DNA from: Neisseria weixii
GTDB taxonomy: Bacteria > Pseudomonadota > Gammaproteobacteria > Burkholderiales > Neisseriaceae
DNA length: 64,000 bases
Direction of reading: 5' to 3'
Assembly: GCF_002327085.1 (NCBI RefSeq)
Contig: NZ_CP023429.1
Location: 1,940,383 to 2,004,382, forward strand
Shown here one piece after another: positions 29,620 to 37,687 of this stretch. Numbering within the stretch: position 1 is the first letter of the stretch; each line of letters begins with the position of its first letter. A program made the translations under genes and the position numbers. The notes beneath the pieces are model-generated. The model was not told the DNA's origin, ran no database searches, and worked only from the letters and a program-made list of their open reading frames with translations.

Positions 29620-30075
29620 ATGCGATTTTCACAATCCGGCTTTTCTCTCGTTCAGCTTTTAATTGTCATCGCTATGCTGGGCATCTTGGCTGCCGTCGCC
29701 TATCCTGCTTATCAAATCTATATTAAAAAAGCAGATTTACGTGCTGCACAAGCTGCGTTGGTACAAAACGGTCAATTTATGGAGCGTTTTTACCAGCAAA
29801 AAGGCTCCTTCAAACAAACTTCAACCACCTGGCCTGCATTACCCATTACCGCTACCGACAAATTCTGCATACGCCCCAACAACAATGCCCGAGGCGCTCA
29901 CGATGGAAAATTCACATTGAAAGCTGTTGCCTTCGATAGCCAAAACGAACCGCGCGTATTGAAAATCGATGAATCGCTGACGACTTTTATCTGCGAACGT
30001 TCGGCCAGTTCATGTGACACTGACGATGCTTTTTTCAAAGGCACAGATCAAGATTGCAGCATTTATCAACCTTAA
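29620..30075 (+). CDS. comP: DNA uptake receptor pilin ComP, with Gln instead of Glu5
   Basis: ComP is the minor pilin that binds DUS at the tip or surface of type IV pili during transformation. The 151-residue protein matches ComP in its head: QTSTTWPALPI, FCIR, NNARGAHDGKFTLKAVAFD, then LTTFICERSASSCDTDDAFFKGTDQDC with the four cysteines of the two disulfides. The leader MRFSQSG is cleaved before Phe. Mature residue 5 is Gln (codon CAG) where almost all type IV pilins, including meningococcal ComP as I recall it, have Glu. The window's AG-type DUS would be its ligand. The terminator after it has been split by an IS1106-like element. Confidence 0.88.
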   Translation: MRFSQSGFSLVQLLIVIAMLGILAAVAYPAYQIYIKKADLRAAQAALVQNGQFMERFYQQKGSFKQTSTTWPALPITATDKFCIRPNNNARGAHDGKFTLKAVAFDSQNEPRVLKIDESLTTFICERSASSCDTDDAFFKGTDQDCSIYQP

Positions 30076-30092
30076 AATTCAATAAAAAGGCC

Positions 30093-31244
30093 GAGACCTT
30101 TGCGAAATACCGGCCATCCCATCCAAACGGTTACCTGAACAATTAAGTAACCGTTTTTTCATTTTCAGACGTGTTTCCCGTCCGTATTTCCCCCAGTCAG
30201 CCCCTTTATCGGGGTGCCCGTTGCCCTTTTCAGGCAGCAGCAGGCACACGAAGCCTGCCGGCTGCCTTTGGCAGGTTCAGGCACACCGCTTTCAAATGGC
30301 TTTGCGCCGGCACTTTCCGCAAACCGAAATAACGCGCTCTTTTACAGCCGGATTTCCGGTGTGGCGTACCGAAGGTTTGCCCGGCCGCACAGCGCCCTTC
30401 CGACAGCTGCGTATTGCGCTGTTTCTCCTGCTCCGTTAAAGGTTTGCCCCGCTGTGCCTTACGCATCATGCCGCCGGACAGCCGTTTGCTTTGCAGATGC
30501 TCCCGGTTGGCTTTACTGTCATACCCCTTATCGGACAGACGGTTGTTCCGGGTGCGGTGCCGTCCGGCAGCGGTTCGAAATGGTTGCACTCACGGGCGTT
30601 GGCCGGGGTGAATTTGCCCTCTTTCTTCACCCGGCGCGCATCCTTGTCTTTGCCGGGCAGGGTTTCGGCAGTGATGCCGTTTTCATCGGTTTCGACAGCC
30701 TGACGCTGTTTGCCGCCGGCAGTTTGGATGATGGCGGCGTCAATCACTGCTGCCGGGGCTTTCTCTGTTTTTAAGCCTTTTTCGGTCAGCCGGCGGTTAA
30801 TCAGTTCGGGAAGCCGGGCTAAGGCGTCATCCTGTGCCGGCCGGTTGCGGAAACGGCAGGGGTGCTGTGGTCGGGTAAGGCGGGTTTATCAAAGCCGCAG
30901 AAGAAGCAGAAATCCGGACGGGTAGCCAGACAGCGTTCCGATTCCGGATCGGAAAGGCTGTGCCATTGGCCGGGCAATACGGCTTTGAGCACGGGCGGCA
31001 GCGGATAGGCGGGGCGGCCGCGGTGGCCGCGGATGTAACGGGTCTTTTGCCGGTTGGGCAGTTGTCCGACGGGCTGCCAATCGGGCAGCCGGTTAATTTT
31101 GAGCAACGGGCAGCTGCCGGTATGTTTACCCGTCATGATTCGGGCTTGTTGGTGGAAGAAGCTGCTCATAAAAAAACGCCTCTGAATTCTTTAGGGGAAT
31201 TTAGGGGGAATTTAGGGGAGTTTTGGGGTTTTTGCAAAGGTCTC
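30093..31244 (-). mobile_element. IS1106-like element (IS5 family), inserted in a DUS
   Basis: The 1152-bp element has inverted ends GAGACCTTTGC and GCAAAGGTCTC. Directly outside both ends is AGGCC (30088-30092 and 31245-31249), a 5-bp target duplication made from the first five bases of an AG-DUS. The right-hand copy continues into a complete AGGCCGTCTGAA. The transposase inside is broken into several frames. Confidence 0.85.
30230..31169 (-). pseudogene. IS1106-like transposase, degenerate
   Basis: Three minus-strand pieces in different frames (30819-31169, 30466-30747 and 30230-30589) together cover an IS1106-type transposase of about 310 residues. Recognisable parts are RYIRGHRGRPAYPLPPVLKA and GQWHSLSDPESERCL, the VDAAIIQTAGGKQRQAVE region with its first catalytic Asp, and RLSDKGYDSKANREHL. 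The several frame breaks mean it is inactive unless they are errors. Confidence 0.85.
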
Positions 31245-31296
31245 AGGCCGTCTGAAAACCCTTCTTCACATTATGCAATCAGGTTTCAGACGGCCT
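31245..31296 (-). terminator. DUS-pair terminator of pheA at the IS junction
   Basis: AGGCCGTCTGAAAACC and GGTTTCAGACGGCCT pair across a 21-base loop. The left DUS is the one duplicated by the IS1106-like insertion. Confidence 0.75.
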
Positions 31297-31312
31297 TGGT
31301 CTGCTTAAATCT

Positions 31313-32395
31313 TTACAACACCACAGTCGGATAAGAACCAATCACTTTCACAAACGACGCGCGTTCACTCAATAATTGCAAGGCTTTTTGCACGCGCTCA
31401 TCGTCTTTATGGCCTTCAATATCAATAAAGAACAAATATTCCCACAAGGCCGATTTGCTCGGGCGGCTTTCAAATTTGGTCATGGAAATGCCCAAATCAG
31501 TAAACGGCTGCAGCAAACCCATCACCGCACCGGCGCGGTTTGGCGTAGAAATCACCAACGATGTTTTGTCACTTCCCGTGCTGTTGGTGTCTTGATGACC
31601 CAGCACCAAAAAGCGCGTGGTATTGTTCGGCTCATCTTCGATGCACTCACCGGCAATGTTTAATTGATAGATTTCCGCAGCGGTAATGCCGGCAATCGCA
31701 GCCAGGGTACCATCGTCAGACTCGGCTACAATACGCGCGGCTTCAGCATTACTGGATACTGGGATACGCTCGGCATTGGGCAGGTTGCGTCCCAACCAGT
31801 CGTTACATTGCGCCAAAGCTTGCGCGTGGGCAAAGACTTTGGTTACACCATTGATTTCGTAGCTGTTTTTACGCAGCAAATTATGATGAATCCGCACCAC
31901 CACTTCACCACAGGCTTTGAGTGCCGATACAGCCAGCAAATCCAGCGTACGGCCAATGGAGCCTTCGGTCGAATTTTCCACCGGCGCCACCAAATAATCG
32001 GCTTGGCGTGTTTCCACCATTTTGAAACAATCATCGACCGTAGTACAGGCTTGCGTATAAGCCGCGTGGCCGAAATGCTTAATGGCTGCCTGCTGGGTAA
32101 ACGTGCCTTGCGGACCTAAATAAGCAATGGTCAGCGGGCGCTCTACCGCCAGACATTCGCTCATGATTTCGCGGAACAGGCGCGCCACCGACTCATTCGG
32201 CAGCGGTCCTTGGTTCAATTCTTGAATACGGCGCAGTACGGCGGCTTCGCGCTCGGGGCGATATACCGTACCGGTTCCTTTGAGCTCACCAATGGCGTGT
32301 GCGTGTCCGGCGCGTTCGTTTAACAGACGCAATACGGTAGCGTCTATTTCGTCAATCGCATCGCGGTGGGGTTTTAACTGCTCATCAATCGACAT
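31313..32395 (-). CDS. pheA: Bifunctional chorismate mutase / prephenate dehydratase
   Basis: Catalyses the two steps from chorismate to phenylpyruvate in phenylalanine synthesis. I choose ATG 32395 (MSIDEQLKPHRDAIDEID), 360 residues, because the AroQ mutase domain begins there. Upstream codons run through a DUS pair. The mutase domain covers about residues 1-85, the dehydratase domain starts at IAYLGPQGTF and includes APVENSTEGSIGRTLDLL, and a C-terminal ACT domain (SLVISTPNRAGAV, with the ESRPSK motif) gives feedback control by phenylalanine. Confidence 0.96.
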   Translation of the reverse strand: MSIDEQLKPHRDAIDEIDATVLRLLNERAGHAHAIGELKGTGTVYRPEREAAVLRRIQELNQGPLPNESVARLFREIMSECLAVERPLTIAYLGPQGTFTQQAAIKHFGHAAYTQACTTVDDCFKMVETRQADYLVAPVENSTEGSIGRTLDLLAVSALKACGEVVVRIHHNLLRKNSYEINGVTKVFAHAQALAQCNDWLGRNLPNAERIPVSSNAEAARIVAESDDGTLAAIAGITAAEIYQLNIAGECIEDEPNNTTRFLVLGHQDTNSTGSDKTSLVISTPNRAGAVMGLLQPFTDLGISMTKFESRPSKSALWEYLFFIDIEGHKDDERVQKALQLLSERASFVKVIGSYPTVVL

Positions 32396-32443
32396 GATGT
32401 TTCTCTTGCATGAATTCGTGAATGTAGCGATTTTAGCATTAAA

Positions 32444-32474
32444 CAGGCCGTCTGAAAGGCTTTCAGACGGCCTG
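32444..32474. terminator. DUS inverted pair between the Bcr-type gene and pheA
   Basis: CAGGCCGTCTGAAAG and CTTTCAGACGGCCTG form a perfect 15-bp stem. It lies after the transporter stop (32556, minus strand) and before the pheA start. Confidence 0.85.
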
Positions 32475-32555
32475 ATGCCGGAAATGAAAGCATTAAAGCC
32501 CAATGATTGCGTTTAAACGGTATTTCATTGCGCTCTTAACGCAAAATCAATATTT

Positions 32556-33791
32556 TTATTTAAACTCGCCCTGGTTTTTGTCATTTTCAATCCACGCCTC
32601 ATGCGAACACACCCACAGCAACACAATGCCACACACCGTCGCCATGAGCATCATCACCGGCATAATCAAAGCCGTACCGTTGTGCAACCATGTGGCCAAC
32701 ATGCCCACCACCGCACCAATCACCGACTGGCACACACCCAACACCGCATTGGCGCTGCCGCTTTCTTTCTTGAAATAACTCATAAAACACGCCTGCGTAT
32801 TGGCGCTGACCAAACCTTGTGTGCCGACAGAAACCATTACGCAGCCCACCAATGCCCACATCGGCGGCAAACCGTTCACCCACACCAGCAGCACCATCAG
32901 AAAATTGGCAGCAAACTGAATGATAATGCCCCAGCGCAAAATATTCTGCGGATGAATGCCCGTTTTCAAGCGCCACGCCGTCACACGGTTGAACAAAGCC
33001 ATGGTGATGATGTTCAAGCCGAAAATCCACGCATAGCCGTGTGACGAAACTTCATATAAGTGCATATACACAAACGAAGATTCGGTCAAAAACGCAAACA
33101 TCGAGGCAAAACTGAACGCTTGGAAAAACAGGTAGCCCATCGCGCCTTTGTTGCCCAATACATGTTTGAACCTAGCGCCGGCCACGGCAAAAATTTCGCG
33201 GCTGATTCTATCGGTACGCGTTGGTTTCGGCAGAAAAAATGTCACCAACACCAGCAATAATACGGCATAAGCGGTTAAAAACCAGAAAATCGCCCGCCAG
33301 CCGCCCAAGCTCTGCAACAGCGCGCCGACCATCGGCGCCATAAGCGGCACAATCATCAAAATAATACCGATGAGCGCAAACATCTGTGCCGCTTTTCGTC
33401 CGTCGTAATGGTCGCGAACCAAAGCACCGACCACCACCACCGTCATACCGGCACCAAACGCCTGCAGCGCACGCAAGGTAAGTAATTGCTCGACGTTGCT
33501 GATCATCGTCAGCCCCAACACGCTGATAAAATACAGTGCCAGCCCGACCAGTGCCACCGGCTTGCGCCCTTTGATGTCCGACACCGAGCCGCCGACCAAT
33601 TGTCCAAACGCTGTGCCGAACAAAAACATACTCAAGCTTTGCTCGATTCGGTGAATATTCGAGCCCAAATTTTCCGCCATTTCAGGAATCGCCGGCAGAT
33701 AGGCATCGATGGAAAACGGCATCAGCGCAATCAACATCGCCATCAACACCGCCATCTGCTTTTCGCCCAAAGGCTTTTTCGCAACAGTCAT
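32556..33791 (-). CDS. MFS drug exporter, Bcr/CflA family
   Basis: A 12-helix proton-driven exporter of the DHA1 group. The ATG at 33791 (MTVAKKPLGEKQMA) gives 411 residues, the normal length, and I prefer it over the earlier ATG. Helix 1 carries PFSIDAYLPAIPEMA, the loop 2-3 motif is GSVSDIKGRKPVAL (motif A variant), and motif C-like Gly/Pro residues are present in helix 5. The likely substrates are drugs or small metabolites such as sulfonamides or dipeptides, but these cannot be read from sequence. Confidence 0.9.
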   Translation of the reverse strand: MTVAKKPLGEKQMAVLMAMLIALMPFSIDAYLPAIPEMAENLGSNIHRIEQSLSMFLFGTAFGQLVGGSVSDIKGRKPVALVGLALYFISVLGLTMISNVEQLLTLRALQAFGAGMTVVVVGALVRDHYDGRKAAQMFALIGIILMIVPLMAPMVGALLQSLGGWRAIFWFLTAYAVLLLVLVTFFLPKPTRTDRISREIFAVAGARFKHVLGNKGAMGYLFFQAFSFASMFAFLTESSFVYMHLYEVSSHGYAWIFGLNIITMALFNRVTAWRLKTGIHPQNILRWGIIIQFAANFLMVLLVWVNGLPPMWALVGCVMVSVGTQGLVSANTQACFMSYFKKESGSANAVLGVCQSVIGAVVGMLATWLHNGTALIMPVMMLMATVCGIVLLWVCSHEAWIENDKNQGEFK

Positions 33792-34113
33792 AATATCTTC
33801 ACAAACCGTTTCCGGCAATTGAAAAGTTTGAAATTATAAAAGATTTCAATTTATTCTGAAAGCACAGGCCGTCTGAACATTTACCGCGTGAAGCAGACAC
33901 GGCTACCGTTTCAGACGGCCTCTTACTCCCAATAGCGGCATAACCGCCAAACCGTCTAACCATACGGCAACGCTTAGACACAGCTGAATATCACGGATTA
34001 AAATAGAAACGCCCAAAAAGCGCAGAGAGGACATTTGCCCACTGTTTCGGATATTCGGGAAAATCAAAACAGCATAGGCTGCAAGTGCCCACCCTATGTA
34101 CAGCTTTTGAGAT
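33792..34113. other. Intergenic stretch with a wide DUS pair
   Basis: I see no gene. A DUS and its complement stand at 33865-33922 with a 34-base loop. The rest is featureless until the ATPase gene remnant at 34114. It separates the core transporter gene from the bacteriocin cassette. Confidence 0.6.
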
Positions 34114-34236
34114 GCTTACGGCAACACCGGTATTCCCGTGTGCGTGACCATTTCGGGAAGAAGCACGCTGCTTACGGTGCGTTCGATGAGTCTGAACGAC
34201 TTTGACAAACAGATTTGGGCAAGTCTGCTGATCTAA
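34114..34236 (+). pseudogene. Decayed fragment of the HerA-like ATPase gene
   Basis: Forty codons ending in TAA read NTGIPVCVTISGRSTLL then MSLNDF, which match ETGIPVRVTVSEMGPMLLARLMNLND of the intact ATPase gene (35505-35590) at both nucleotide and protein level. It is in the same orientation. The bacteriocin genes lie between this remnant and the intact gene, as if a cassette had come in through recombination at that locus or the locus had been partly duplicated. Confidence 0.7.
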
Positions 34237-34595
34237 TCTGAAAGCGGGTTTTTCTTTCTATGCTTATATTTTATGTATTCCCAAAACATAAAATGCATTA
34301 GCATAACCACAAGGATGGCTTTGATACCGTCAGAAAAAAAACGGTCGTCTCCCAGAAAATATTTCGCATCGATAATATAGAAGCTCAGAACGAAGTTTAT
34401 GACGGTAACGATAAAACTGGAGGCGAAACATATAATGGCAAATATCTTCCAGTATCGCCTGCTGAGCCTCATCAGCAAGCGTAAATTCTTCTTATAATTT
34501 TCCCAAAATTTTTCATATCGGCATCCTTTCCGATAATTTGTAAAAATTCCGTATCCTGCACAATATTTTTCAGGATACGGAATAACAATGGTCAT
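34233..34595 (-). CDS. Probable bacteriocin immunity protein, two-TM
   Basis: The 120-residue protein is AT-rich in DNA, has two predicted helices (about residues 47-72 and 86-106) and a Lys-rich C-terminus (YIKYKHRKKNPLSD). I do not recognise the family. Its ATG follows the bacteriocin stop codon with no gap (TAA then ATG), so translation is coupled. A small two-helix protein in this place is the usual immunity protein that protects the producer from a pore-forming bacteriocin. The true start may be a few codons downstream, but no better ATG is in frame. Confidence 0.65.
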   Translation of the reverse strand: MTIVIPYPEKYCAGYGIFTNYRKGCRYEKFWENYKKNLRLLMRLSRRYWKIFAIICFASSFIVTVINFVLSFYIIDAKYFLGDDRFFSDGIKAILVVMLMHFMFWEYIKYKHRKKNPLSD

Positions 34596-34850
34596 TTAAT
34601 AGCCAAACGATTTTTCACTTACAAATGAACCTAATTTGCCGCCTAAATATCCACCTACGGCACCACCGATATAACCACCCGCAGCCATACCGGCCGGACT
34701 GCCAATCGCACCTAATGCCATTCCGGTAAAGGTACCGGCTAATGCGCCCGCTCCCCCTCCGACAAATCCGCCTGTATCCGAAGCAACCGTTTTACCTAAG
34801 TCAAAACCGCCGGAAACCTGCTGTAAATCATTCATGCTCAATGTTTGCAT
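34596..34850 (-). CDS. Class II bacteriocin precursor with double-glycine leader
   Basis: The 84-residue peptide begins MQTLSMNDLQQVSGG, a classic double-glycine leader that would be cut after Gly15 by a C39-peptidase ABC exporter. The 69-residue core is rich in Gly and Ala with repeated GxxxG spacing (glycine-zipper), like pore-forming class IIb peptides and some microcins, and ends KLGSFVSEKSFGY. GGAG stands eight bases before the ATG. No exporter is in the window, so one must be elsewhere. The immunity candidate follows directly. Confidence 0.85.
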   Translation of the reverse strand: MQTLSMNDLQQVSGGFDLGKTVASDTGGFVGGGAGALAGTFTGMALGAIGSPAGMAAGGYIGGAVGGYLGGKLGSFVSEKSFGY

Positions 34851-34949
34851 ATTAAATACTCCTAAATAGTTGAAAAAATAACAGCAAACGTTTTTATCTG
34901 TCTGCTGTTATATTGACACTGATAATCCGTATCAGTTTATTTTTTGAAA

Positions 34950-35045
34950 CTATTTTATAAGTTTTATTAATAAATGAAAACACCACCCAAATACAATAAA
35001 AAAACCGCCTAACAAAATTTTCAGGTTGATTTTTTTCGAGAACAT
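34950..35045 (-). CDS. Small one-TM ORF upstream of the bacteriocin, uncertain
   Basis: A 31-codon frame (MFSKKINLKILLGGFF to LIKLIK) encodes a single Lys-flanked helix and ends 99 bases before the bacteriocin start on the same strand. There is no good ribosome site, and the same frame is open further upstream to 35162. An overlapping 99-codon frame (34894-35193) is also open and I cannot say which, if either, is translated. It may be the tail of another bacteriocin-related gene. Confidence 0.3.
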   Translation of the reverse strand: MFSKKINLKILLGGFFIVFGWCFHLLIKLIK

Positions 35046-35207
35046 AGGTGCCGTCGGACGGATTCCCGTATCCGATATACTCAGAGTCGGAGCAATCTTC
35101 AAAACCGTCCCGTACTTTCCAGACGGCCTTGTTCCTATCTGTTGCCCTATGTGCGGAAACATAAGAAAATAACTTATTTTTCAAACCATCCAAGCAAAGG
35201 AACCTTC

Positions 35208-36737
35208 ATGACCACCTTCCCTATCGCCCGCGTCGGCGACGTTTCTCTTGAAATCCAAGGCAAAATGGCCAACCGCCACGGTCTGATTGCCGGCGCAACC
35301 GGTACCGGTAAAACCGTAACCCTGCGCCGTATGGCCGAAGCCTTCAGCAGCCAAGGCGTGCCGGTGTTTTTGGTCGACGTAAAAGGCGATTTGTCAGGCA
35401 TTTCGCAAGTCGGTGCCGCCAGCGGTAAGGTGGGAGAGCGCATTGCCGAATTTGGGCTGGGCGAAAGCTGGCTGCAAAATTTCCCGGTGCGCTTTTGGGA
35501 CGTATTCGGCGAAACCGGCATTCCCGTGCGCGTGACCGTATCCGAAATGGGGCCGATGCTGCTGGCGCGTTTGATGAATTTGAACGACACCCAAGAAGGC
35601 TTGCTGAATTTGGTTTTCAAAGTGGCTGACGACCGGGGCTGGCATATTTGGGATTTGAAAGACCTGCGCAGCATGTTGAAACACGTTTCCGACAACGCCG
35701 CCGAATACCGCACCCAATACGGCAACGTTTCCGCCGCCAGTATCGGCGCAATTCAACGCCAATTGCTGACTTTAGAAAACGAAGGTGCCAACGGTTTCTT
35801 CGGCGAACCGGCATTGAATTTGGCAGACTGGATGCAGTCTGAAAACGGCAAAGGCGTAATCAATATCCTGAATTCAGAAAGGCTGATGCGCTCACCGCGT
35901 ATGTACAGCGCGTTCTTATTGTGGATGCTGGCCGAATTGTTTGAAATGCTGCCCGAAGTCGGCGATCCGGAAAAACCGAAATTCGTGATGTTCTTCGACG
36001 AAGCGCATTTGATGTTCGACAACGCTGCTGCGGCATTGGTAGAACAAGTCGAGCAAGTGGTGCGCCTGATTCGTTCCAAAGGCGTGGGCGTGTATTTCGT
36101 GACACAGAATCCGCTTGATTTGCCGGATACCATTCTCGGCCAATTGGGTAACCGTGTGCAACACGCGCTGCGCGCCTTTACCCCGCGCGACCAAAAAGCC
36201 GTGCGTGCTGCTGCCGAAACCTTCCGCAGCAACCCGAATATCAAAGTCGCTGAAGCCATCGCCGAACTGGGCGTGGGTGAAGCCCTGGTGTCTTTCTTAG
36301 ACGAAAAAGGCATGCCCGCACCGGTGGAACGCGCGTATGTATTGCCGCCGCAATCCGCATTGGCCCCATTGTCCAAAGAAGAACGAGATGCTTTGTATCA
36401 GCACGATGATCTGTATCAGACCTACAAAGACATGATCGACAACTATTCGGCTTTTGAAGCTTTAGCCGAACTGGACAGCGAGCAAGCCGCAGCCAAGCAA
36501 GCGGAAGAAGCCGCCAAAGCGCAGGTGCAAGCTGAAAAAGAAGCGGCCAAAGCCCAAGCCAATCAAGATCCGGGTTTGCTCGGCGGCTTTATCGGCGGCC
36601 TGACGGGCGGCCGTAAAAAATCCGGCCAAGGCGTAGGCTACAATGTGGCCGATGCCGTCGGCAGCCAAATCAACCGCCAAGTGACCAACGCCATCTCCCG
36701 CAGCGTGATGGGTATTATTAAAAATCTGTTGAAGTAA
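35208..36737 (+). CDS. HerA/FtsK-like ATPase, DUF853 (YjgR) family
   Basis: A cytoplasmic P-loop ATPase of 509 residues with unknown cellular task. I use ATG 35208 (MTTFPIARVGDV), which has AAAGGA before it. The frame is open further up but without similarity. Walker A is GATGTGKT near residue 31, Walker B is FVMFFDEAHLMFD near 263, then YFVTQNPLDLPD (sensor) and ALRAFTPRDQKAV. A charged Ala/Lys/Glu-rich coiled segment (about 425-465) precedes a Gly-rich C-terminus. A decayed copy of one segment lies at 34114-34236. Confidence 0.92.
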   Translation: MTTFPIARVGDVSLEIQGKMANRHGLIAGATGTGKTVTLRRMAEAFSSQGVPVFLVDVKGDLSGISQVGAASGKVGERIAEFGLGESWLQNFPVRFWDVFGETGIPVRVTVSEMGPMLLARLMNLNDTQEGLLNLVFKVADDRGWHIWDLKDLRSMLKHVSDNAAEYRTQYGNVSAASIGAIQRQLLTLENEGANGFFGEPALNLADWMQSENGKGVINILNSERLMRSPRMYSAFLLWMLAELFEMLPEVGDPEKPKFVMFFDEAHLMFDNAAAALVEQVEQVVRLIRSKGVGVYFVTQNPLDLPDTILGQLGNRVQHALRAFTPRDQKAVRAAAETFRSNPNIKVAEAIAELGVGEALVSFLDEKGMPAPVERAYVLPPQSALAPLSKEERDALYQHDDLYQTYKDMIDNYSAFEALAELDSEQAAAKQAEEAAKAQVQAEKEAAKAQANQDPGLLGGFIGGLTGGRKKSGQGVGYNVADAVGSQINRQVTNAISRSVMGIIKNLLK

Positions 36738-36747
36738 TGCATACAAC

Positions 36748-36780
36748 AAAGGCCGTCTGAACATTTCAGGCGGCCTTTGT
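36748..36780. terminator. DUS-pair terminator
   Basis: AAAGGCCGTCTGAA pairs with TTCAGGCGGCCTTT (one variant base). It lies between two convergent genes and can serve both. Confidence 0.8.
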
Positions 36781-36800
36781 TCTTGATTTTGAAAAAATTA

Positions 36801-37360
36801 TCAAACCAATTTTGCCAAATTATCCGCAGTATCCACATTGGCATAAGCAAACGCCAATGCCGACATATAAGCGACGTGCACATCAGCCGCAGCCACGGTT
36901 TTGCCGCCGAATTCCAAATCACGCGTCGCGCACGCATCGCGGGCAACATGGCATTGATAGCCCAAATCCGCTGCCGCGCGGGTGGCCGCATCGATACACA
37001 TATGACTCATCGCGCCGATAATCAGCAAGCGCTCAATACCTTGCTGCTGCAATTGCGCACGTAAATCGGTGGTACCGCGGAAGCTGTTGATTTCATGCTT
37101 GGTAATCACCGCTTCGCCTTCTTTTGGTTCAAATAGCAGATGGAACCGCACACCTTCGCTGTTTTCTGCAAAAAACGGCGCACACTCACCGGCGAACACA
37201 TGACGCACATGAAACACGGGCAAGTTTTTGTCGCGGAATACCTTCAACAATTTCGCGCCCTGCTCCGCTGCTGCTTCGGTGCCGGCCAAAGGAAATTGGC
37301 GCCTTCAAAGCTTGGGAAATAATCGTTTTGGAAATCGACAATCAACAATGCGGTTTTCAT
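36801..37360 (-). pseudogene. Isochorismatase-family hydrolase, one-base frameshift
   Basis: A cysteine hydrolase of about 186 residues, nicotinamidase/isochorismatase fold, substrate unknown. The start at 37360 reads MKTALLIVDFQNDYFP with the catalytic Asp. The frame breaks at about 37291, where the coding strand has TTCCTTTGG and one more C would give NFPLAGTEAAAEQ. The rest contains KHEINSFRGTTDL (catalytic Lys region) and IIGAMSHMCIDAATRAA with the nucleophile Cys. The break is again a missing base in a short C run, so it may be an assembly error. Confidence 0.85.
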
Positions 37361-37513
37361 ATTACGTCTCCTTGCGGTGTAAAAGATGGGAATCAAAACC
37401 GCAGTCTAGCCGTAATTGGATTGCGTTAATAGTGCATTTCGAATCAAAAAACAAAAGAATCGGGTCAAAAATAACCCGATTCTTTTGTTTAGGCCGTCTG
37501 AAAAAGATAGTTT

Positions 37514-37650
37514 GAAACCTTTGCAAAACTCGTAATTTTCAGAAATCTTTAAGCCGTCATTAGCTGCGCGGGGTGAAGCGTAGCGGACTTGCGCAGCTAA
37601 TCACGTCAGTTTTTGGTGTCCTAGCTCTTAAAAAGTTTTACAAAGGCCTC
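37514..37650. repeat. Small inverted-repeat element (MITE-like), 137 bp
   Basis: The ends GAAACCTTTGCAAAACT and AGTTTTACAAAGGCCTC are inverted copies with two mismatches. They resemble the ends of the IS1106-like element at 30093-31244. An inner hairpin TTAGCTGCGC / GCGCAGCTAA lies in the middle. No ORF. It may be a non-autonomous element moved by an IS1106-type transposase. Confidence 0.65.
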
Positions 37651-37687
37651 AGCGTGACTTCAGACGGCCTCCATTACAATTCACTCA

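Noticed and set aside
30214..30774. Plus-strand open frame of 186 codons across the IS1106-like element
   Set aside because: The minus strand carries the transposase pieces, and this frame is their shadow.
35753..36376. Open frame of 207 codons antisense to the HerA-like ATPase gene
   Set aside because: The sense frame has Walker motifs and family signatures. The antisense frame is Ser/Thr-rich noise.
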